Shown: positions 43,099-54,355, counted from the stretch's first letter. The stretch is 64,000 bases of DNA from Alkalihalobacillus sp. CinArs1 (GCF_947387515.1 NZ_CANDOB010000002.1:1302001-1366000); one strand, 5' to 3'. Numbers and translations are program-made. The notes: generated by a model not told the origin, from the letters alone.

Positions 43099-43299
43099 TT
43101 AAAGCTTGTTTACGTTAGCAGCTTGAGGTCCGCGGTTTCCTTCAACGATTTCAAAAGAAACTTCTTGACCTTCTTCTAGAGTTTTGAAGCCTTCGCCTTC
43201 GATAGCGGAGAAGTGTACGAATACATCGTCAGCACCTTCAACTTCGATAAATCCAAAACCTTTTTCAGCGTTAAACCATTTTACTTTTCCGTTTTGCAT
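43099..43299 (-). CDS. Cold-shock protein (CspD-like)
   Basis: 66 residues with both RNA-binding motifs: [14 protein letters not shown] (RNP1) and DVFVHFSAI (RNP2). Binds single-stranded RNA/DNA as a chaperone at low temperature and in stationary phase. ATG 43299 has TAGGAGGAAC upstream; the longer frame is leader sequence. The 5' region (43300-43450) is long and AT-rich as is usual for csp genes. Confidence 0.96.
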   Translation of the reverse strand: MQNGKVKWFNAEKGFGFIEVEGADDVFVHFSAIEGEGFKTLEEGQEVSFEIVEGNRGPQAANVNKL

Positions 43300-43581
43300 G
43301 TTTGTTCCTCCTAAAAACTTAGCACGTTCTTCGTGCAACTTAATTTTCCCCATTCATATTGTATGTTTGTGAATCAAGCAACAATCTTTATGTACGTAAT
43401 GCACAGTCGAGAAGGTCTGACTAAATTCAATAAATAATCAGCAATATAAACGGTTATTTAAAATATACTGTATTTTAAGAGAAGTGTCAAGCTTTCAAAG
43501 ACTCCAGTTGATTATTCTTAACGTAATTAATAAACTTAGTTAAGATATATATGGAAATAGTATAGGGTATGGAGGGATTTG

Positions 43582-45270
43582 ATGAAGTCGGAAGTTCGAA
43601 TGAAGAGTGATATTGAGATTGCACAAGATGCAAAAATGAAACGAATTAACGAAATAGCAAGCGGCTTAGGCTTAACGGAGGATGAATGGGAGCCTTATGG
43701 ACATTACAAAGCAAAAATCTCACTTTCAAGCATGAAGAGGCTGAGCGAGAATCCATCTGGTAAAGTGATCCTTGTAACGGCTATCAATCCTACACCGGCT
43801 GGTGAGGGGAAAAGCACAGTTACAGTTGGACTTGCCCAGGCGCTTAATCGAATCGGTGAGAAAGCAATCGTTGCAATGAGGGAGCCTTCTCTTGGACCGA
43901 GTATGGGAATTAAAGGAGGGGCTGCTGGTGGAGGTTATTCACAAGTAATGCCTATGGAGGATATCAACCTTCACTTTACAGGAGACATACATGCGATCAC
44001 ATCATCTCATAATGCATTGTCAGCGATGATCGATAATCATATCCATCAAGGTAATGAACTCGATTTTGATACAAGACGAATAACATGGAAGAGGGTTTTG
44101 GATCTTAATGACAGAGCTTTAAGACAAGTGACGATCGGGCTAGGTGGTCCAACCCAAGGTGTTCCAAGAGAAGATGGGTTCGATATCACAGTGGCATCTG
44201 AACTGATGGCGATCCTTTGTTTAGCATCAGATTTAACGGACCTTAAGCAGAGAATTGGACGAATCGTTATCGGCTACAACCGTTCCAAACTTCCGATTAC
44301 AGTAGCTGACCTTGGGGTCCAGGGTGCACTAACACTCCTCCTTAAGAATGCTATGAATCCGAACCTCGTTCAGACTCTAGAAAACACACCTGCATTAATA
44401 CACGGTGGCCCTTTTGCGAACATTGCTCATGGCTGTAACAGTGTAGCAGCGACAAAAATGGCTCAAAAGCTTTCTGACTATGTCGTGACGGAAGCAGGGT
44501 TCGGGGCGGATTTAGGCGCAGAAAAGTTTTTTGATATCAAAACAAGAGCTGGCGATATCGATCCTGCAGCTACCGTTATCGTTGCTACAATTCGCGCGTT
44601 AAAAATGCACGGAGGAATTCCAAAAGATAACCTTAAAGAAGAAAACGTTGCAGCACTACAGGAAGGTTTAGCCAATTTACAGCAGCATATTTCTTCCATT
44701 AGAAAATTCGGCGTACCTTTCGTCGTTGCGATCAACCGTTTCATGACAGATACTGATTTAGAAGTGAACGCGCTTCTCGATTGGTGTAATGAAAATGATG
44801 TGCCAGTTGCTCTCACTGATGTTTGGGCAGAGGGTGGTAAAGGTGGAGAAGTCCTTGCTAAAACAGTTATTGATCAAATCGAGCATTCCGAAAACAACTT
44901 CTCGCCACTTTATGATCTGGATGCATCTATTGAAGATAAAATTACAACGATTGCACAAGAAATTTATGGTGCCGATGGGGTACAATTCGGTCCTAAGGCT
45001 CTCAAGCAACTAAAAGAGTTTGAAGCAAACGGATGGTCTCACTTACCGGTATGTATGGCGAAGACTCAGTATTCATTATCTGATAATGCCGCTTTACTCG
45101 GACGACCGACAGGTTTTTCCATTAATGTGAGGGAATTTAGACCATCGATCGGCGCTGGCTTTATCGTAGCACTGACAGGGAATGTAATGACGATGCCAGG
45201 ACTTCCAAAGAAGCCTGCGGCGTTAAATATGGATGTAACAGAAGACGGTCAAGCAGTCGGTCTGTTTTAG
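43582..45270 (+). CDS. fhs: Formate-tetrahydrofolate ligase
   Basis: 562 residues. [16 protein letters not shown] (ATP site, about 69-84), [20 protein letters not shown] and [12 protein letters not shown] are family signatures. It makes 10-formyl-THF from formate, ATP and THF. ATG 43582 behind GGAGGG. Followed by a thioesterase gene within 20 bases. Length is usual. Confidence 0.96.
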   Translation: MKSEVRMKSDIEIAQDAKMKRINEIASGLGLTEDEWEPYGHYKAKISLSSMKRLSENPSGKVILVTAINPTPAGEGKSTVTVGLAQALNRIGEKAIVAMREPSLGPSMGIKGGAAGGGYSQVMPMEDINLHFTGDIHAITSSHNALSAMIDNHIHQGNELDFDTRRITWKRVLDLNDRALRQVTIGLGGPTQGVPREDGFDITVASELMAILCLASDLTDLKQRIGRIVIGYNRSKLPITVADLGVQGALTLLLKNAMNPNLVQTLENTPALIHGGPFANIAHGCNSVAATKMAQKLSDYVVTEAGFGADLGAEKFFDIKTRAGDIDPAATVIVATIRALKMHGGIPKDNLKEENVAALQEGLANLQQHISSIRKFGVPFVVAINRFMTDTDLEVNALLDWCNENDVPVALTDVWAEGGKGGEVLAKTVIDQIEHSENNFSPLYDLDASIEDKITTIAQEIYGADGVQFGPKALKQLKEFEANGWSHLPVCMAKTQYSLSDNAALLGRPTGFSINVREFRPSIGAGFIVALTGNVMTMPGLPKKPAALNMDVTEDGQAVGLF

Positions 45271-45287
45271 AAAAGGTGAATGTCGTT

Positions 45288-45815
45288 ATGTCAGATACTC
45301 AATTAACAAAAAAATTAATACGCGTTTCTAGAACAACAAAATCAAGCTTTGTTCTTCCTTCAGATACAAATACACACGGAACTCTTTTTGGTGGCAGACT
45401 CATGTCATACATCGATGACATCGCAGCGATCTCTGCGTCAAAACACGCTAGGTCAGCTGTAGTGACGGCTTCAGCGGACTCGATCGATTTTCTTCAGCCT
45501 ATCCGCGAGGGAGAAGTCGTTAGTCTTGAGTCTTATGTCAGCTGGACACACAACACCTCGATGGAAGTATTAGTGAAAATATTCGCTGAGAACGTCATTA
45601 CAGGTGCGAAAAAAGTTTGTGCGACATCGTTTTTAACGTTTGTAGCGTTAAATGAAGAAGGGAAACCAACGATGGTACCTGAAGCATTGCCAGAAACCAA
45701 GGAAGAAAAATTTGTTTACGATGGTGGAGAAGAGAGAATGAAAGCTAGAAAGGCACGTCGGAAACATTCTGAGAAATTAGCAAGTGAGTTCGGTTCCTTC
45801 GGGTATTCAGGATAG
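45288..45815 (+). CDS. Acyl-CoA thioesterase (YkhA/YciA type hotdog)
   Basis: 175 residues. LPSDTNTHGTLFGGRLMSYI contains the catalytic Asp/Asn-Thr-His region of the YciA/BFIT hotdog family; a charged C-terminal tail follows. Hydrolyses acyl-CoAs, perhaps of broad range. The ATG at 45288 stands 10 bases after AAAAGGTG; GTG 45276 lies within that site. Probably co-transcribed with fhs. Confidence 0.9.
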   Translation: MSDTQLTKKLIRVSRTTKSSFVLPSDTNTHGTLFGGRLMSYIDDIAAISASKHARSAVVTASADSIDFLQPIREGEVVSLESYVSWTHNTSMEVLVKIFAENVITGAKKVCATSFLTFVALNEEGKPTMVPEALPETKEEKFVYDGGEERMKARKARRKHSEKLASEFGSFGYSG

Positions 45816-45821
45816 TAAAAG

Positions 45822-45851
45822 TAAAAGGTCTGCAGAAATGCAGACCTTTAC
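45822..45851. terminator. Bidirectional terminator thioesterase / DUF2524 gene
   Basis: 11-bp stem with GAAA loop (45824-45834 with 45839-45849). Confidence 0.9.
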
Positions 45852-46117
45852 GTATCGAAGCCTAAGATGAAGTCGTTTTGACGATCTTGTACTTGCTGTC
45901 TTGCTCGAGTTAATGCATCTCGTTGTTCTGGTGTGGCACTATGGATCATTTTATCGATATCGATCGCCATTTGCTCAAGAAGCTGTTGAGTTTCAGTGTA
46001 TTCTTTATCCGTAATTCCTGGCGCGACTTGAGTAGCTTTTTCAAGCTGCTCACCTGCATATTCAACGAGCTCATCGGCATTTTTAAGCATTTCTTCAAGT
46101 TTTCGGTAAGTTGACAT
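45848..46117 (-). CDS. ytzC: DUF2524 family protein, YtzC-like
   Basis: 89 residues, helical. EYAGEQLEKATQ and YTETQQLLEQMAIDIDKM, then PEQRDALTRARQQVQDRQND, follow the YtzC pattern. The gene at 10090-10350 appears to be a distant paralogue. Function unknown. AGGAGAGGTG precedes the ATG. Confidence 0.75.
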   Translation of the reverse strand: MSTYRKLEEMLKNADELVEYAGEQLEKATQVAPGITDKEYTETQQLLEQMAIDIDKMIHSATPEQRDALTRARQQVQDRQNDFILGFDT

Positions 46118-46244
46118 GGTGCACCTCTCCTTTGATTGAAGTCCATGTTAGTATTTACAGGATGAAAAGATTTATGATAAATAGAGAATACATATTGGTG
46201 TAGTGATATACTAAGTAAAGGATTATGAAAGGCTGTGAAATGAG

Positions 46245-47102
46245 TTGGCAACACAATTATACGCTGGAGAAATAACGAAGCTAAAAGTAGCTCGTAAACA
46301 AGAATATGGATATTTTTTAACGAACGGGAACGAAGATGTCTTGCTGCACAAGAATGAGGCGGTAGAGCAACATGACGAAGGAAATGAAGTAGAAGTTTTT
46401 CTTTATCATGATCATGAAGGCAGGCTTTCTGCAACTGAGACGATGCCTGTCGTTACGCTCGATTCTTTTTCAATCCTTAAAGTGGTCGGTGTGCAACCTC
46501 GACTAGGTGTTTTTGTAGACATTGGCATTCAAAAGGACATGCTCCTTTCAAAAGACGACTTGCCAACAGAACGCACGAGGTGGCCAGATGTAGGAGACGA
46601 GTTATACTGCGGACTTAAGCTCGATAAGAAGAATCGGCTGTTTGCAGATTTAAGCAACTTTGAAGAAATCAAAGAACTTTCTACCGAAGCAAGCGAGGAT
46701 TTGAAAAATAAAGAAACGGAAGGCGTCGTTTACCGTTTTTCTGATGAAGGAGCTTCAGTTTTCACAGATGATGGTTACCTTGCATTTCTTCACAATGATG
46801 AAATGAAGCAAAACGTGCGGCTTGGAGAAAGGGTTCAGGTCCGGGTTACATTCGTAAGAGAAGACGGCAGGATCAATGTCTCGACTCGTCCTTTGGTGAA
46901 AGAAGCACGACTTGAAGATGCAGACAAACTTTATCAATATATGGTTGATCGCGGTGGGAAGATGCCTTTTACAGATAAGAGCGATCCAGAAGCGATCAAG
47001 CGTGAGTTCAACATAAGTAAAGCTGCTTTCAAACGTGCGATGGGTAAGCTTTTAAAAGAAAAGAAAGTTGAGCAGAAGGACGGTTATACCTTCGTCCTTT
47101 AA
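46245..47102 (+). CDS. cvfB: S1-domain RNA-binding protein CvfB
   Basis: 285 residues with three S1/OB-like repeats and a C-terminal winged-helix part (DPEAIKREFNISKAAFKRAM). VGVQPRLGVFVDIGIQKDM is a typical S1 strand. Matches CvfB (YitL), an RNA-binding regulator of virulence factors in staphylococci. The TTG at 46245 follows GAAAGGCTGTG. Stand-alone gene. Confidence 0.92.
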   Translation: MATQLYAGEITKLKVARKQEYGYFLTNGNEDVLLHKNEAVEQHDEGNEVEVFLYHDHEGRLSATETMPVVTLDSFSILKVVGVQPRLGVFVDIGIQKDMLLSKDDLPTERTRWPDVGDELYCGLKLDKKNRLFADLSNFEEIKELSTEASEDLKNKETEGVVYRFSDEGASVFTDDGYLAFLHNDEMKQNVRLGERVQVRVTFVREDGRINVSTRPLVKEARLEDADKLYQYMVDRGGKMPFTDKSDPEAIKREFNISKAAFKRAMGKLLKEKKVEQKDGYTFVL

Positions 47103-47185
47103 GAAATCATTGTTATCTTTTTCTTCGTGTATGTGGAGTCCCCCTGCAAATACTATAGGTAAGCTCCTAGAAAGGGGGCAAGTCA

Positions 47186-47443
47186 TTGGATATTACCGAC
47201 TATGACAAAGCTCTTTATTACACTCATCACTGCGCTTGTATCGATCTAAGCGTTCTGATGATGAAAACTGATGACGATATCCTTGCAAAACGAATTGAAA
47301 AATTCGTACATGCATTCATACGCGAAACAGAATTCGTTAAAGTAAAAGAAGCACGTGACAACCTGCTCACATACATCGATTATGTTTATCGACTAGAGCC
47401 TGTTGATGAAGAAATCACAGCAATCACTAGTACAATCGACTGA
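47186..47443 (+). CDS. Hypothetical small protein, 85 aa
   Basis: 85 residues, acidic, helical, starting at TTG behind AAAGGGGGCAAG. It contains DYDKALYYTHHCACIDLS and an even spread of charged residues; no known domain recognised. It ends at a terminator (47442-47468) and lies before the GH15-like gene. Nothing in the sequence points to a function. Confidence 0.65.
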   Translation: MDITDYDKALYYTHHCACIDLSVLMMKTDDDILAKRIEKFVHAFIRETEFVKVKEARDNLLTYIDYVYRLEPVDEEITAITSTID

Positions 47444-47468
47444 CCCTAAAAAAAGGGTCGGTCTTTTT
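47442..47468 (+). terminator. Terminator after the 85-aa gene
   Basis: 6-bp stem (47442-47447 with 47454-47459) and TCTTTTTG tail. Confidence 0.75.
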
Positions 47469-47531
47469 GTGATTAAAAAAATGTCGAATAGGGTAACAAT
47501 TATAGTAAAAAATAAGGAGCAGGTGAGTGGG

Positions 47532-48542
47532 ATGAACCAATATAAATTGCATAACGTACTCGAAAGCATGAGGTTACCGAATGGAGCTTACGTTGCGAGT
47601 ACTTCTGATGATTATGATTATATATGGATCCGAGACGTCTGTTATACTGTGATGCCCTATTTAACATCGAAATGTACAAGGTACGAGAAGGCCTATCATT
47701 CCCTTCTTTCATTACTTAGAAAATACGAATGGAAGCTAGATATCCACACAAAACAGAAGCCAGTATATTTACATGAATACATTCACTCTAGATATTCAAA
47801 AGACCTAGAGGAGATTCCTGTCGAATGGGGTCATGCTCAAAATGATGCGATCGGCATCCTGCTGTTTGGAATAGGCCAAGGAATACAAGTAGGAAAACCA
47901 ATATTACGTGATAAAGTCGACTATCGCATCGTTCAAAAGCTAGTGAATTATCTCGAATGTCTCGAGTATTGGAAAAACCCTGATAATGGTATGTGGGAAG
48001 AAAATGTAGAGATTCATGCTTCAAGCGTTGGAGCGTGTGTAGCTGGATTAAAAGCAGTAAGAACGTTAGTCGAAGTGCCGCAAGAGCTCATTCAAAAAGG
48101 AGAGAGAACCCTTGATCGTCTTCTTCCAGCAGAAAGTGCCACAAAGGAAGTCGACCTCTCACTTTTATCGTTGATCTATCCGCTGCGAGTCGTTTCTAGA
48201 TCAACAGCCATAAAAATCTTAGAACGCATTACTGAACGACTTGAAAGGGAACGTGGAGTCCTCCGTTACGAAGGTGATCAATACTATAACGAAGGCAGTG
48301 AAGCAGAATGGTGTTTTGGATTCCCATGGCTAGGTCTCTGTTATGGTCAAATCGGTCAAGTAGATAAAATGAATGAATACTTTGAAAAGACGATGACGAT
48401 CACGCCAGAAAGCGGGAAAATACCTGAGCTATATATTGGTGGAACGGATGTACCAAACAAAAATACTCCATTAGCATGGTCAGTTTCGATGACCTACCAA
48501 CTATTAGAAAGAATGGCTCAATCACAAGAAAATGTATCGTAA
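47532..48542 (+). CDS. GH15-family glucan hydrolase (glucoamylase-like)
   Basis: 336 residues of an (alpha/alpha)6-barrel type. VEWGHAQNDAIGILLFGIG and DNGMWEENVEIHASSVGACV correspond to GH15 segments (QNDA.G, WEE..HSS) that hold the general acid; GSEAEWCFGFPWLGLCYGQI and NTPLAWSVSM are near the C-terminus. It likely cleaves alpha-1,4-glucan or related glucosides. ATG 47532 behind AAGGAGCAGGTG; the frame from 47403 overlaps the previous gene. It lies just before the glycogen operon, which lacks glgP, so it may be its degrading enzyme. Confidence 0.82.
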   Translation: MNQYKLHNVLESMRLPNGAYVASTSDDYDYIWIRDVCYTVMPYLTSKCTRYEKAYHSLLSLLRKYEWKLDIHTKQKPVYLHEYIHSRYSKDLEEIPVEWGHAQNDAIGILLFGIGQGIQVGKPILRDKVDYRIVQKLVNYLECLEYWKNPDNGMWEENVEIHASSVGACVAGLKAVRTLVEVPQELIQKGERTLDRLLPAESATKEVDLSLLSLIYPLRVVSRSTAIKILERITERLERERGVLRYEGDQYYNEGSEAEWCFGFPWLGLCYGQIGQVDKMNEYFEKTMTITPESGKIPELYIGGTDVPNKNTPLAWSVSMTYQLLERMAQSQENVS

Positions 48543-48544
48543 TT

Positions 48545-48580
48545 GTAAAGAAACCGTGGGTTTACCCACGGTTTCTTTAC
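48545..48580 (+). terminator. Terminator after the GH15-like gene
   Basis: 16-bp perfect stem (48545-48560 with 48565-48580), TTTA loop; Ts are within the right arm. Confidence 0.85.
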
Positions 48581-48737
48581 ATTGAAAAAACATTTCGACT
48601 AATCAGCAGTATTTTCAACTTTTTTTTCATGAAAATACATGGATTGAAAAGGAATTGGAATGACGCTGTCGAATGATAACACAGTAGCGGAGTACATAAG
48701 TAAATCGCTACCATTAGCATGAGAGAGAGGTGTCGCA

Positions 48738-50639
48738 ATGACAGTTTCGATGCCGACAGATTACGATCGGTATTTATTTCATCAAGGGAACTTATTTCAA
48801 GCTTACCGATCGATGGGTGCTCATCTAGCAGAAGAGGATGGCAAGATTGGGGTACGTTTCACCGTTTGGGCGCCGCACGCAAAAGCAGTAGCTGTTGTTG
48901 GAAATTTCAACGAGTGGGATGCAACAAGGAACGAAATGACCAAGATTGAAGAATCTGGCTTGTGGTCTTCGTTTATTGAAGGTCTTCGTGAAGGTGAACT
49001 TTATAAGTACGGCGTTACTTCACAAGATGGCTCACTTTTAATGAAATCTGACCCGTATGCTTTTTATTCAGAGCATAAGCCCAAAACTGCATCGATCGTA
49101 AAAAAAGTCGATGAGTACGATTGGCGAGATAGTAGATGGATGAATAAAAGGAAGAAAACACCGCCGTATGACCTTCCAATATCGATCTACGAGGTACATC
49201 CAGGTTCATGGCGAAAAAAACAGGATGGCTCTTATTACTCTTACGATGACCTGACAAGGGAATTGATTCCTTATGTGAAAGAGCATGGGTATACTCATAT
49301 TGAACTCATGCCGGTGATGGAGCATCCGTTCGACCGTTCGTGGGGATATCAAATCACAGGTTATTACTCTGTAACGAGTCGATTTGGTGATCCAGACGAC
49401 TTGAAGGCATTCATTGATCGGTGCCATCAAGAGGATATCGGGGTTATTTTAGACTGGGTTCCTGCTCATTTCTGTAAAGATGCTCATGGTCTCGGGCAGT
49501 TCGATGGTGGTCCGGTTTTCGAACCATCAGATCCAGAGCTTGCTGAGAGAAAGAATTGGGGAACATATAACTTTGATTATAGTAAACCCGAAATCGTTAG
49601 CTTTCTAATTTCTAATGCATTTTTTTGGTTTGATTTATATCATATCGATGGTTTAAGAATAGATGCTGTTTCTCAAATGATTTTATATCATCATGAGGGA
49701 GCTGGCGGGGTAGGAGAAAATCATGCAGCTAAAGAATTCATCCAGAAATTAAACAAAACGATTTTTGAACACTTCCCAAATGTTTTAATGATGGCTGAGG
49801 AGTCGACAGACTATCCACTCGTAAGTGCCCCGGTCCATGAAGGTGGTCTTGGGTTTAATTATAAATGGAATATGGGCTGGATGAACGATACCTTAAAGTA
49901 CATGGAACTTCATATGGATGATCGACAACATCATCATAATCTACTCACATTTTCATTCTTCTATGCGTTCTCTGAAAACTATCTCCTGCCGCTATCTCAT
50001 GATGAGGTGGTACATGGAAAGAAATCACTCCTGAACAAAATGCCAGGCGACTATTGGCAGAAATTTGCTAATCTTCGCACGCTTTACGGGTATATGATGT
50101 CACACCCAGGCAAAAAACTACTGTTTATGGGAGGAGAGTTCGGGCAGTTTGATGAATGGAAAGATTTAAGTGAACTCGATTGGATGTTGTTTGACTATGA
50201 TCTTCATAACAAAATGAATGGTTATGTGAAAGACTTAAACCGATTTTACTTGGAATCAAGGGCATTATGGCGAATCGACCATGAGCCAGAAGGGTTTGAA
50301 TGGATCGATGCGAATGACAGTTCGCAATCTGTACTCTCTTTCATGAGAAAAGGAAAGGCGAAGGGTGATTGCGACATCATTATTTGCAATTTTTCTGCAA
50401 ATGTCTACTACGATTATCGAATTGGCGTTCCTTCATCTGGACACTATGTAGAAATGTTTAATAGCGATCAGAAAAAATATGGGGGATCCGGGCAGGTGAA
50501 TGCAGACAAGTTGCTTAGTGAAAAACAACCGTATCACAATCAGCCATATAGTCTTCAGCTCAAAATTCCACCATTAGGTATCGTGGTTCTCGGCAAAAAA
50601 AATAAAAGCAACCTTGAAAGGAGAAATCGATATGTCTAA
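48738..50639 (+). CDS. glgB: 1,4-alpha-glucan branching enzyme GlgB
   Basis: 633 residues, GH13. CBM48 domain ([20 protein letters not shown]), then catalytic barrel: [18 protein letters not shown] (nucleophile Asp), MAEEST (general acid Glu), [10 protein letters not shown]. Makes alpha-1,6 branches in glycogen. The ATG at 48738 has GAGAGAGGTG upstream. First gene of glgB-glgC-glgD-glgA; its stop overlaps glgC by eight bases. A leader of about 150 bases before it contains two small hairpins. Confidence 0.97.
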   Translation: MTVSMPTDYDRYLFHQGNLFQAYRSMGAHLAEEDGKIGVRFTVWAPHAKAVAVVGNFNEWDATRNEMTKIEESGLWSSFIEGLREGELYKYGVTSQDGSLLMKSDPYAFYSEHKPKTASIVKKVDEYDWRDSRWMNKRKKTPPYDLPISIYEVHPGSWRKKQDGSYYSYDDLTRELIPYVKEHGYTHIELMPVMEHPFDRSWGYQITGYYSVTSRFGDPDDLKAFIDRCHQEDIGVILDWVPAHFCKDAHGLGQFDGGPVFEPSDPELAERKNWGTYNFDYSKPEIVSFLISNAFFWFDLYHIDGLRIDAVSQMILYHHEGAGGVGENHAAKEFIQKLNKTIFEHFPNVLMMAEESTDYPLVSAPVHEGGLGFNYKWNMGWMNDTLKYMELHMDDRQHHHNLLTFSFFYAFSENYLLPLSHDEVVHGKKSLLNKMPGDYWQKFANLRTLYGYMMSHPGKKLLFMGGEFGQFDEWKDLSELDWMLFDYDLHNKMNGYVKDLNRFYLESRALWRIDHEPEGFEWIDANDSSQSVLSFMRKGKAKGDCDIIICNFSANVYYDYRIGVPSSGHYVEMFNSDQKKYGGSGQVNADKLLSEKQPYHNQPYSLQLKIPPLGIVVLGKKNKSNLERRNRYV

Positions 50640-51771
50640 AAAACGTTGTGTAGCGATGCTATTAGCTGGAGGACAGGGGACGAGACTCGGCAAGTTAACA
50701 ACGCGCCTCGCTAAACCTGCTGTCCCGTTTGGTGGTAAGTACAGAATCATTGATTTCACGTTAAGTAACTGTAGTAATTCAGGGATTGATACCGTTGGCG
50801 TATTAACACAGTATCAGCCTTACATACTCAACTCTTACATCGGTATCGGAAGTGCATGGGATCTTGATAGAAAGAACGGAGGCGTATCGGTATTGCCGCC
50901 ATTCCTAGGCCAAAAAGGTGGAGAGTGGTACAAAGGAACAGCGAACGCGATTTATCAGAACATGTATTACCTTCGTCAATATGATCCTGAATACGTTCTT
51001 GTTATTTCAGGTGACCATATCTACCGAATGGATTATTCTGAAATGCTAGATTATCACGAAGAAAAAGGAGCAGACGCTACGATCGCGGTGCTTGAAGTGC
51101 CTTGGAACGAAGCGAATCGCTTTGGGATCATGAATACAGACGACGATGATCGAATTGTAGAGTTTCAAGAAAAGCCAGCAGAACCGAAAACGAATCTAGC
51201 ATCTATGGGCGTTTACATCTTCAGTTGGAAAGCTTTAGAAAAGTATTTGACTGAAGATGAGCAAAATCCGAATTCCTCAAACGACTTTGGAAAAGACATC
51301 ATTCCTGCGATGATCGAAGACCAAAAGGATCTATATGCCTATTCGTTTAGCGGTTACTGGAAAGACGTTGGAACGCTTCAAAGTCTCTGGGAAGCTAACA
51401 TGGATCTGTTAGATGACGATCCAGATTTAATCCTAAATGACCCATCTTGGAGAATTTATTCTGTAAATCCAAACCAGCCACCACAATACATCGCTCCAAA
51501 GGCGAACGTGAGCCGTTCACTCGTGAACGAAGGATGCGTAGTGTATGGCGATGTGTATCGTTCAGTACTATTTTACGGGGTGCACGTTGGCCTTGGTACA
51601 ACGATCAAGAACTCAATCATTATGCCTGATGTGAAGATTGGTGCGAATGTTAAAATCGAGAATGCGATCATTGAGAGTGGTACAGTGATTGAAGATGGCA
51701 TGGAGCTTGGAAATAAAGACGGATCTATCTCCTTGATTGCTGACGGCGAAATAGTCTCTGTACCAAAATAG
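50632..51771 (+). CDS. glgC: Glucose-1-phosphate adenylyltransferase GlgC
   Basis: 379 residues. [20 protein letters not shown] (nucleotide site), [11 protein letters not shown] and SGYWKDVGT are family motifs; the C-terminus forms a left-handed beta helix. Makes ADP-glucose. ATG 50632 behind GAAAGGAG. With GlgD it probably forms the heterotetramer known from Bacillus/Geobacillus. Confidence 0.97.
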   Translation: MSKKRCVAMLLAGGQGTRLGKLTTRLAKPAVPFGGKYRIIDFTLSNCSNSGIDTVGVLTQYQPYILNSYIGIGSAWDLDRKNGGVSVLPPFLGQKGGEWYKGTANAIYQNMYYLRQYDPEYVLVISGDHIYRMDYSEMLDYHEEKGADATIAVLEVPWNEANRFGIMNTDDDDRIVEFQEKPAEPKTNLASMGVYIFSWKALEKYLTEDEQNPNSSNDFGKDIIPAMIEDQKDLYAYSFSGYWKDVGTLQSLWEANMDLLDDDPDLILNDPSWRIYSVNPNQPPQYIAPKANVSRSLVNEGCVVYGDVYRSVLFYGVHVGLGTTIKNSIIMPDVKIGANVKIENAIIESGTVIEDGMELGNKDGSISLIADGEIVSVPK

Positions 51772-51787
51772 AACAGGAGGATGAACG

Positions 51788-52894
51788 ATGAGAAAAGTAG
51801 TAGGTGTCATTAACTTAATCGATGAAAAGAATGATCTTAGCGAATTAACAAGTCATCGGAGCTTTGCCTCTGTTCCTTTTGCAGGGCGATATCGATTGAT
51901 CGATTTTTCACTGTCAAGCATGACGAATGCAGGTATTAATACGGTTGCTGTTTTCACAAGAGAGAAATACCGTTCTTTACTAGATCATCTAGGGTCAGGG
52001 AAAGAATGGGATTTAGATAGACATCAAGGCGGATTGTTCTTCCAGCCTCCAGCAAGTGAGGAACGAATCGAAAATGGTGATATCCGTTCATTTTATGAGA
52101 ATCTATCATACTTTAAGCGTAGTCTTTCAAACTATGTTGTCGTAACGAATGGAAAGTTAGTATGGAATGTAGATTTTAACAGCGTAATCGATGAACACGA
52201 AGAAAACGGTGCGGATATTACGTTAGTATATAAACCATGTGATGATCCTTATGTAAGTGGCAATACGTACAATGTTCTTTATACGAATGAAGAAAATCGT
52301 GTTGAAAAGCTAAATCTTGATGTAGAGCCACTGCCTGGGGACGATGTGTACCTGAATACCTTCGTGATGAAGTCATCCCTTCTTATTTCAATCGTTGAAG
52401 AGAGCATGGAGACGGGTAAATACAAGTCAGTTAATGAGGCAATAGCGAGTAACTTAGAGCGTTACAATGTTCACGGCTGTCATTTCGGCGGCTACGTGAC
52501 ATTTATCGATAACGTTGAGAGCTATTACCGCTATAGCATGGAACTGCTTGACCCAAATGTAACTCAGGAACTCTTTTACAACAAAGGTCCGATCTATACG
52601 AAGGTTAAGCATGAGGCACCTGCTAAGTATGATGAGTCTTCAACCGTTGCTAATTCCTTGATTGCCAATGGCTGCAAGATTTCAGGGACAGTCGAAAATA
52701 GTATTTTATTTAGAGGAATCAGAGTAGGAAAAGGTGCGATTATTCGTAACAGTATCATCATGCAGAAGTGTGAAATCGGTGAGGGCGCTGTTATTGAGAA
52801 CGTTATCCTTGATAAGGATGTATCCGTCTCACCACATGAAAAAGTGACATCTGAAGATGAACCGAGAGTAATTGCAAAGTCTACAGTTATTTAG
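51788..52894 (+). CDS. glgD: GlgD, regulatory subunit of ADP-glucose pyrophosphorylase
   Basis: 368 residues, similar in fold to GlgC but without the GGQGTRL nucleotide loop at its start (instead VGVINLIDEKNDLSELTSHR), which marks it as the non-catalytic GlgD. PFAGRYRLIDFSLSSMTNAG and NSIIMQKCEIGEGAVIEN are kept. It starts 16 bases after glgC, AGGAGGATG upstream. Confidence 0.95.
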   Translation: MRKVVGVINLIDEKNDLSELTSHRSFASVPFAGRYRLIDFSLSSMTNAGINTVAVFTREKYRSLLDHLGSGKEWDLDRHQGGLFFQPPASEERIENGDIRSFYENLSYFKRSLSNYVVVTNGKLVWNVDFNSVIDEHEENGADITLVYKPCDDPYVSGNTYNVLYTNEENRVEKLNLDVEPLPGDDVYLNTFVMKSSLLISIVEESMETGKYKSVNEAIASNLERYNVHGCHFGGYVTFIDNVESYYRYSMELLDPNVTQELFYNKGPIYTKVKHEAPAKYDESSTVANSLIANGCKISGTVENSILFRGIRVGKGAIIRNSIIMQKCEIGEGAVIENVILDKDVSVSPHEKVTSEDEPRVIAKSTVI

Positions 52895-52910
52895 CAGGAG
52901 GGAACAATTC

Positions 52911-54341
52911 ATGAATGTATTGTTTGCCGCATCCGAAGGCCACCCGTTCATTAAAACGGGAGGCCTTGGTGATGTGATCGGTGCTTTACCGAAGGAACTA
53001 CAAAAGCAAGGGATCAACGTATCTGTCATCCTCCCAAAATATGAGGATATGAATGAATCGTTTAAAGAAAAACTTGAGCTAAAAGAAGCAATCACGGTAC
53101 CAGTTGGATGGAGACATCAATATTGTGGTATCGAAACACTTAGGTACAATGGTATTACGTATTACTTTATCGACAATGAATACTACTTTAAAAGAAGTGG
53201 TAGCTATGGATATTACGATGACGGAGAGAGGTTTTCTTTCTTCTGTAGAGCGGTCTTAGAAGCCATTCCTTACTTGGATGAACGACCAGATATCCTCCAC
53301 TGTCATGATTGGCAAACTGGGATGGTACCAGTATTGAAAAAAGCGCATTACCGTAATCATCCTCACTACGATAGCATCAAGACCGTGTACACGATTCATA
53401 ATTTACGCTATCAAGGGATATTTCCAAAAGACATCCTTCATGACCTTCTGGACTTGAGTGAATTACATTTCACGAATGAGGGTGTAGAATTTCACGGTAA
53501 CGTAAGTTTTATGAAAGGCGGACTTACATACTCGGACTATATTACGACTGTAAGCCCTTCTTATGCTGATGAAATCAAGCAGCCTTATTTTGGAGAATAT
53601 CTAGATGGGATCCTAAGGAAGAGAGAAGCTGATTTCAAAGGAATCATTAACGGAATCGATAGCGAGCTTTATGATCCATCAACAGATGCTGCGTTAAAAT
53701 ATACGTACCATGCATCATTTCTTCTAAAAGAAAAAAACAAAGTCGATCTTCAGGAAAAGCTTGGTCTTCAAAAAGGTGAAGGTATTCCAATGATATCTAT
53801 GATCACTCGGCTTGTTGAGCAAAAGGGAATGGACTTATTCTTCAGAGTACTTCCAGAGATCATGGAAGAAAAAGTACAGGTTGTCGTTCTTGGAACTGGA
53901 GATGAGCACTACGAGCACATGCTTAGAGAGGCTGAGCATCGATACCCAGGTAGATTTTCGGCTAACATTTATTTTAATGATGACTTTGCAAGACAGCTTT
54001 ATGCAGCCTCCGATCTATTTCTAATGCCTTCTCAATTTGAACCATGTGGGATCAGTCAGCTCATAGCACTACGATATGGAAGTTTACCGATCGTTCGAGA
54101 AACAGGTGGACTGAAGGACACGGTACAACCTTACAATAAGTATACGGGTGAAGGGCATGGCTTCAGTTTTGCTGATTATAATGCTCACGATATGCTAAGT
54201 ACGATTCGACTCGCATTACACTACTACCATCACGAAAGTCTTACATGGAGAAAGCTCGTTGAACGTGCGATGCGATTGAATTACTCTTGGGAAAAGTCTG
54301 CTGAAACTTATTCAGACCTATATGAAAACCTCTTAAAATAG
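52911..54341 (+). CDS. glgA: Glycogen synthase GlgA
   Basis: 476 residues, GT5. N-terminal KTGGLGDVIGALP (ADP-glucose site), HCHDWQTGMVP, and C-terminal PSQFEPCGISQLIALRYG with the E-x7-E motif region. Adds glucose to glycogen. ATG 52911 after GGAGGGAAC; the longer frame overlaps glgD. Last gene of the operon; a terminator follows instead of glgP. Confidence 0.97.
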   Translation: MNVLFAASEGHPFIKTGGLGDVIGALPKELQKQGINVSVILPKYEDMNESFKEKLELKEAITVPVGWRHQYCGIETLRYNGITYYFIDNEYYFKRSGSYGYYDDGERFSFFCRAVLEAIPYLDERPDILHCHDWQTGMVPVLKKAHYRNHPHYDSIKTVYTIHNLRYQGIFPKDILHDLLDLSELHFTNEGVEFHGNVSFMKGGLTYSDYITTVSPSYADEIKQPYFGEYLDGILRKREADFKGIINGIDSELYDPSTDAALKYTYHASFLLKEKNKVDLQEKLGLQKGEGIPMISMITRLVEQKGMDLFFRVLPEIMEEKVQVVVLGTGDEHYEHMLREAEHRYPGRFSANIYFNDDFARQLYAASDLFLMPSQFEPCGISQLIALRYGSLPIVRETGGLKDTVQPYNKYTGEGHGFSFADYNAHDMLSTIRLALHYYHHESLTWRKLVERAMRLNYSWEKSAETYSDLYENLLK

Positions 54342-54355
54342 AGTTATAGTGTAGG

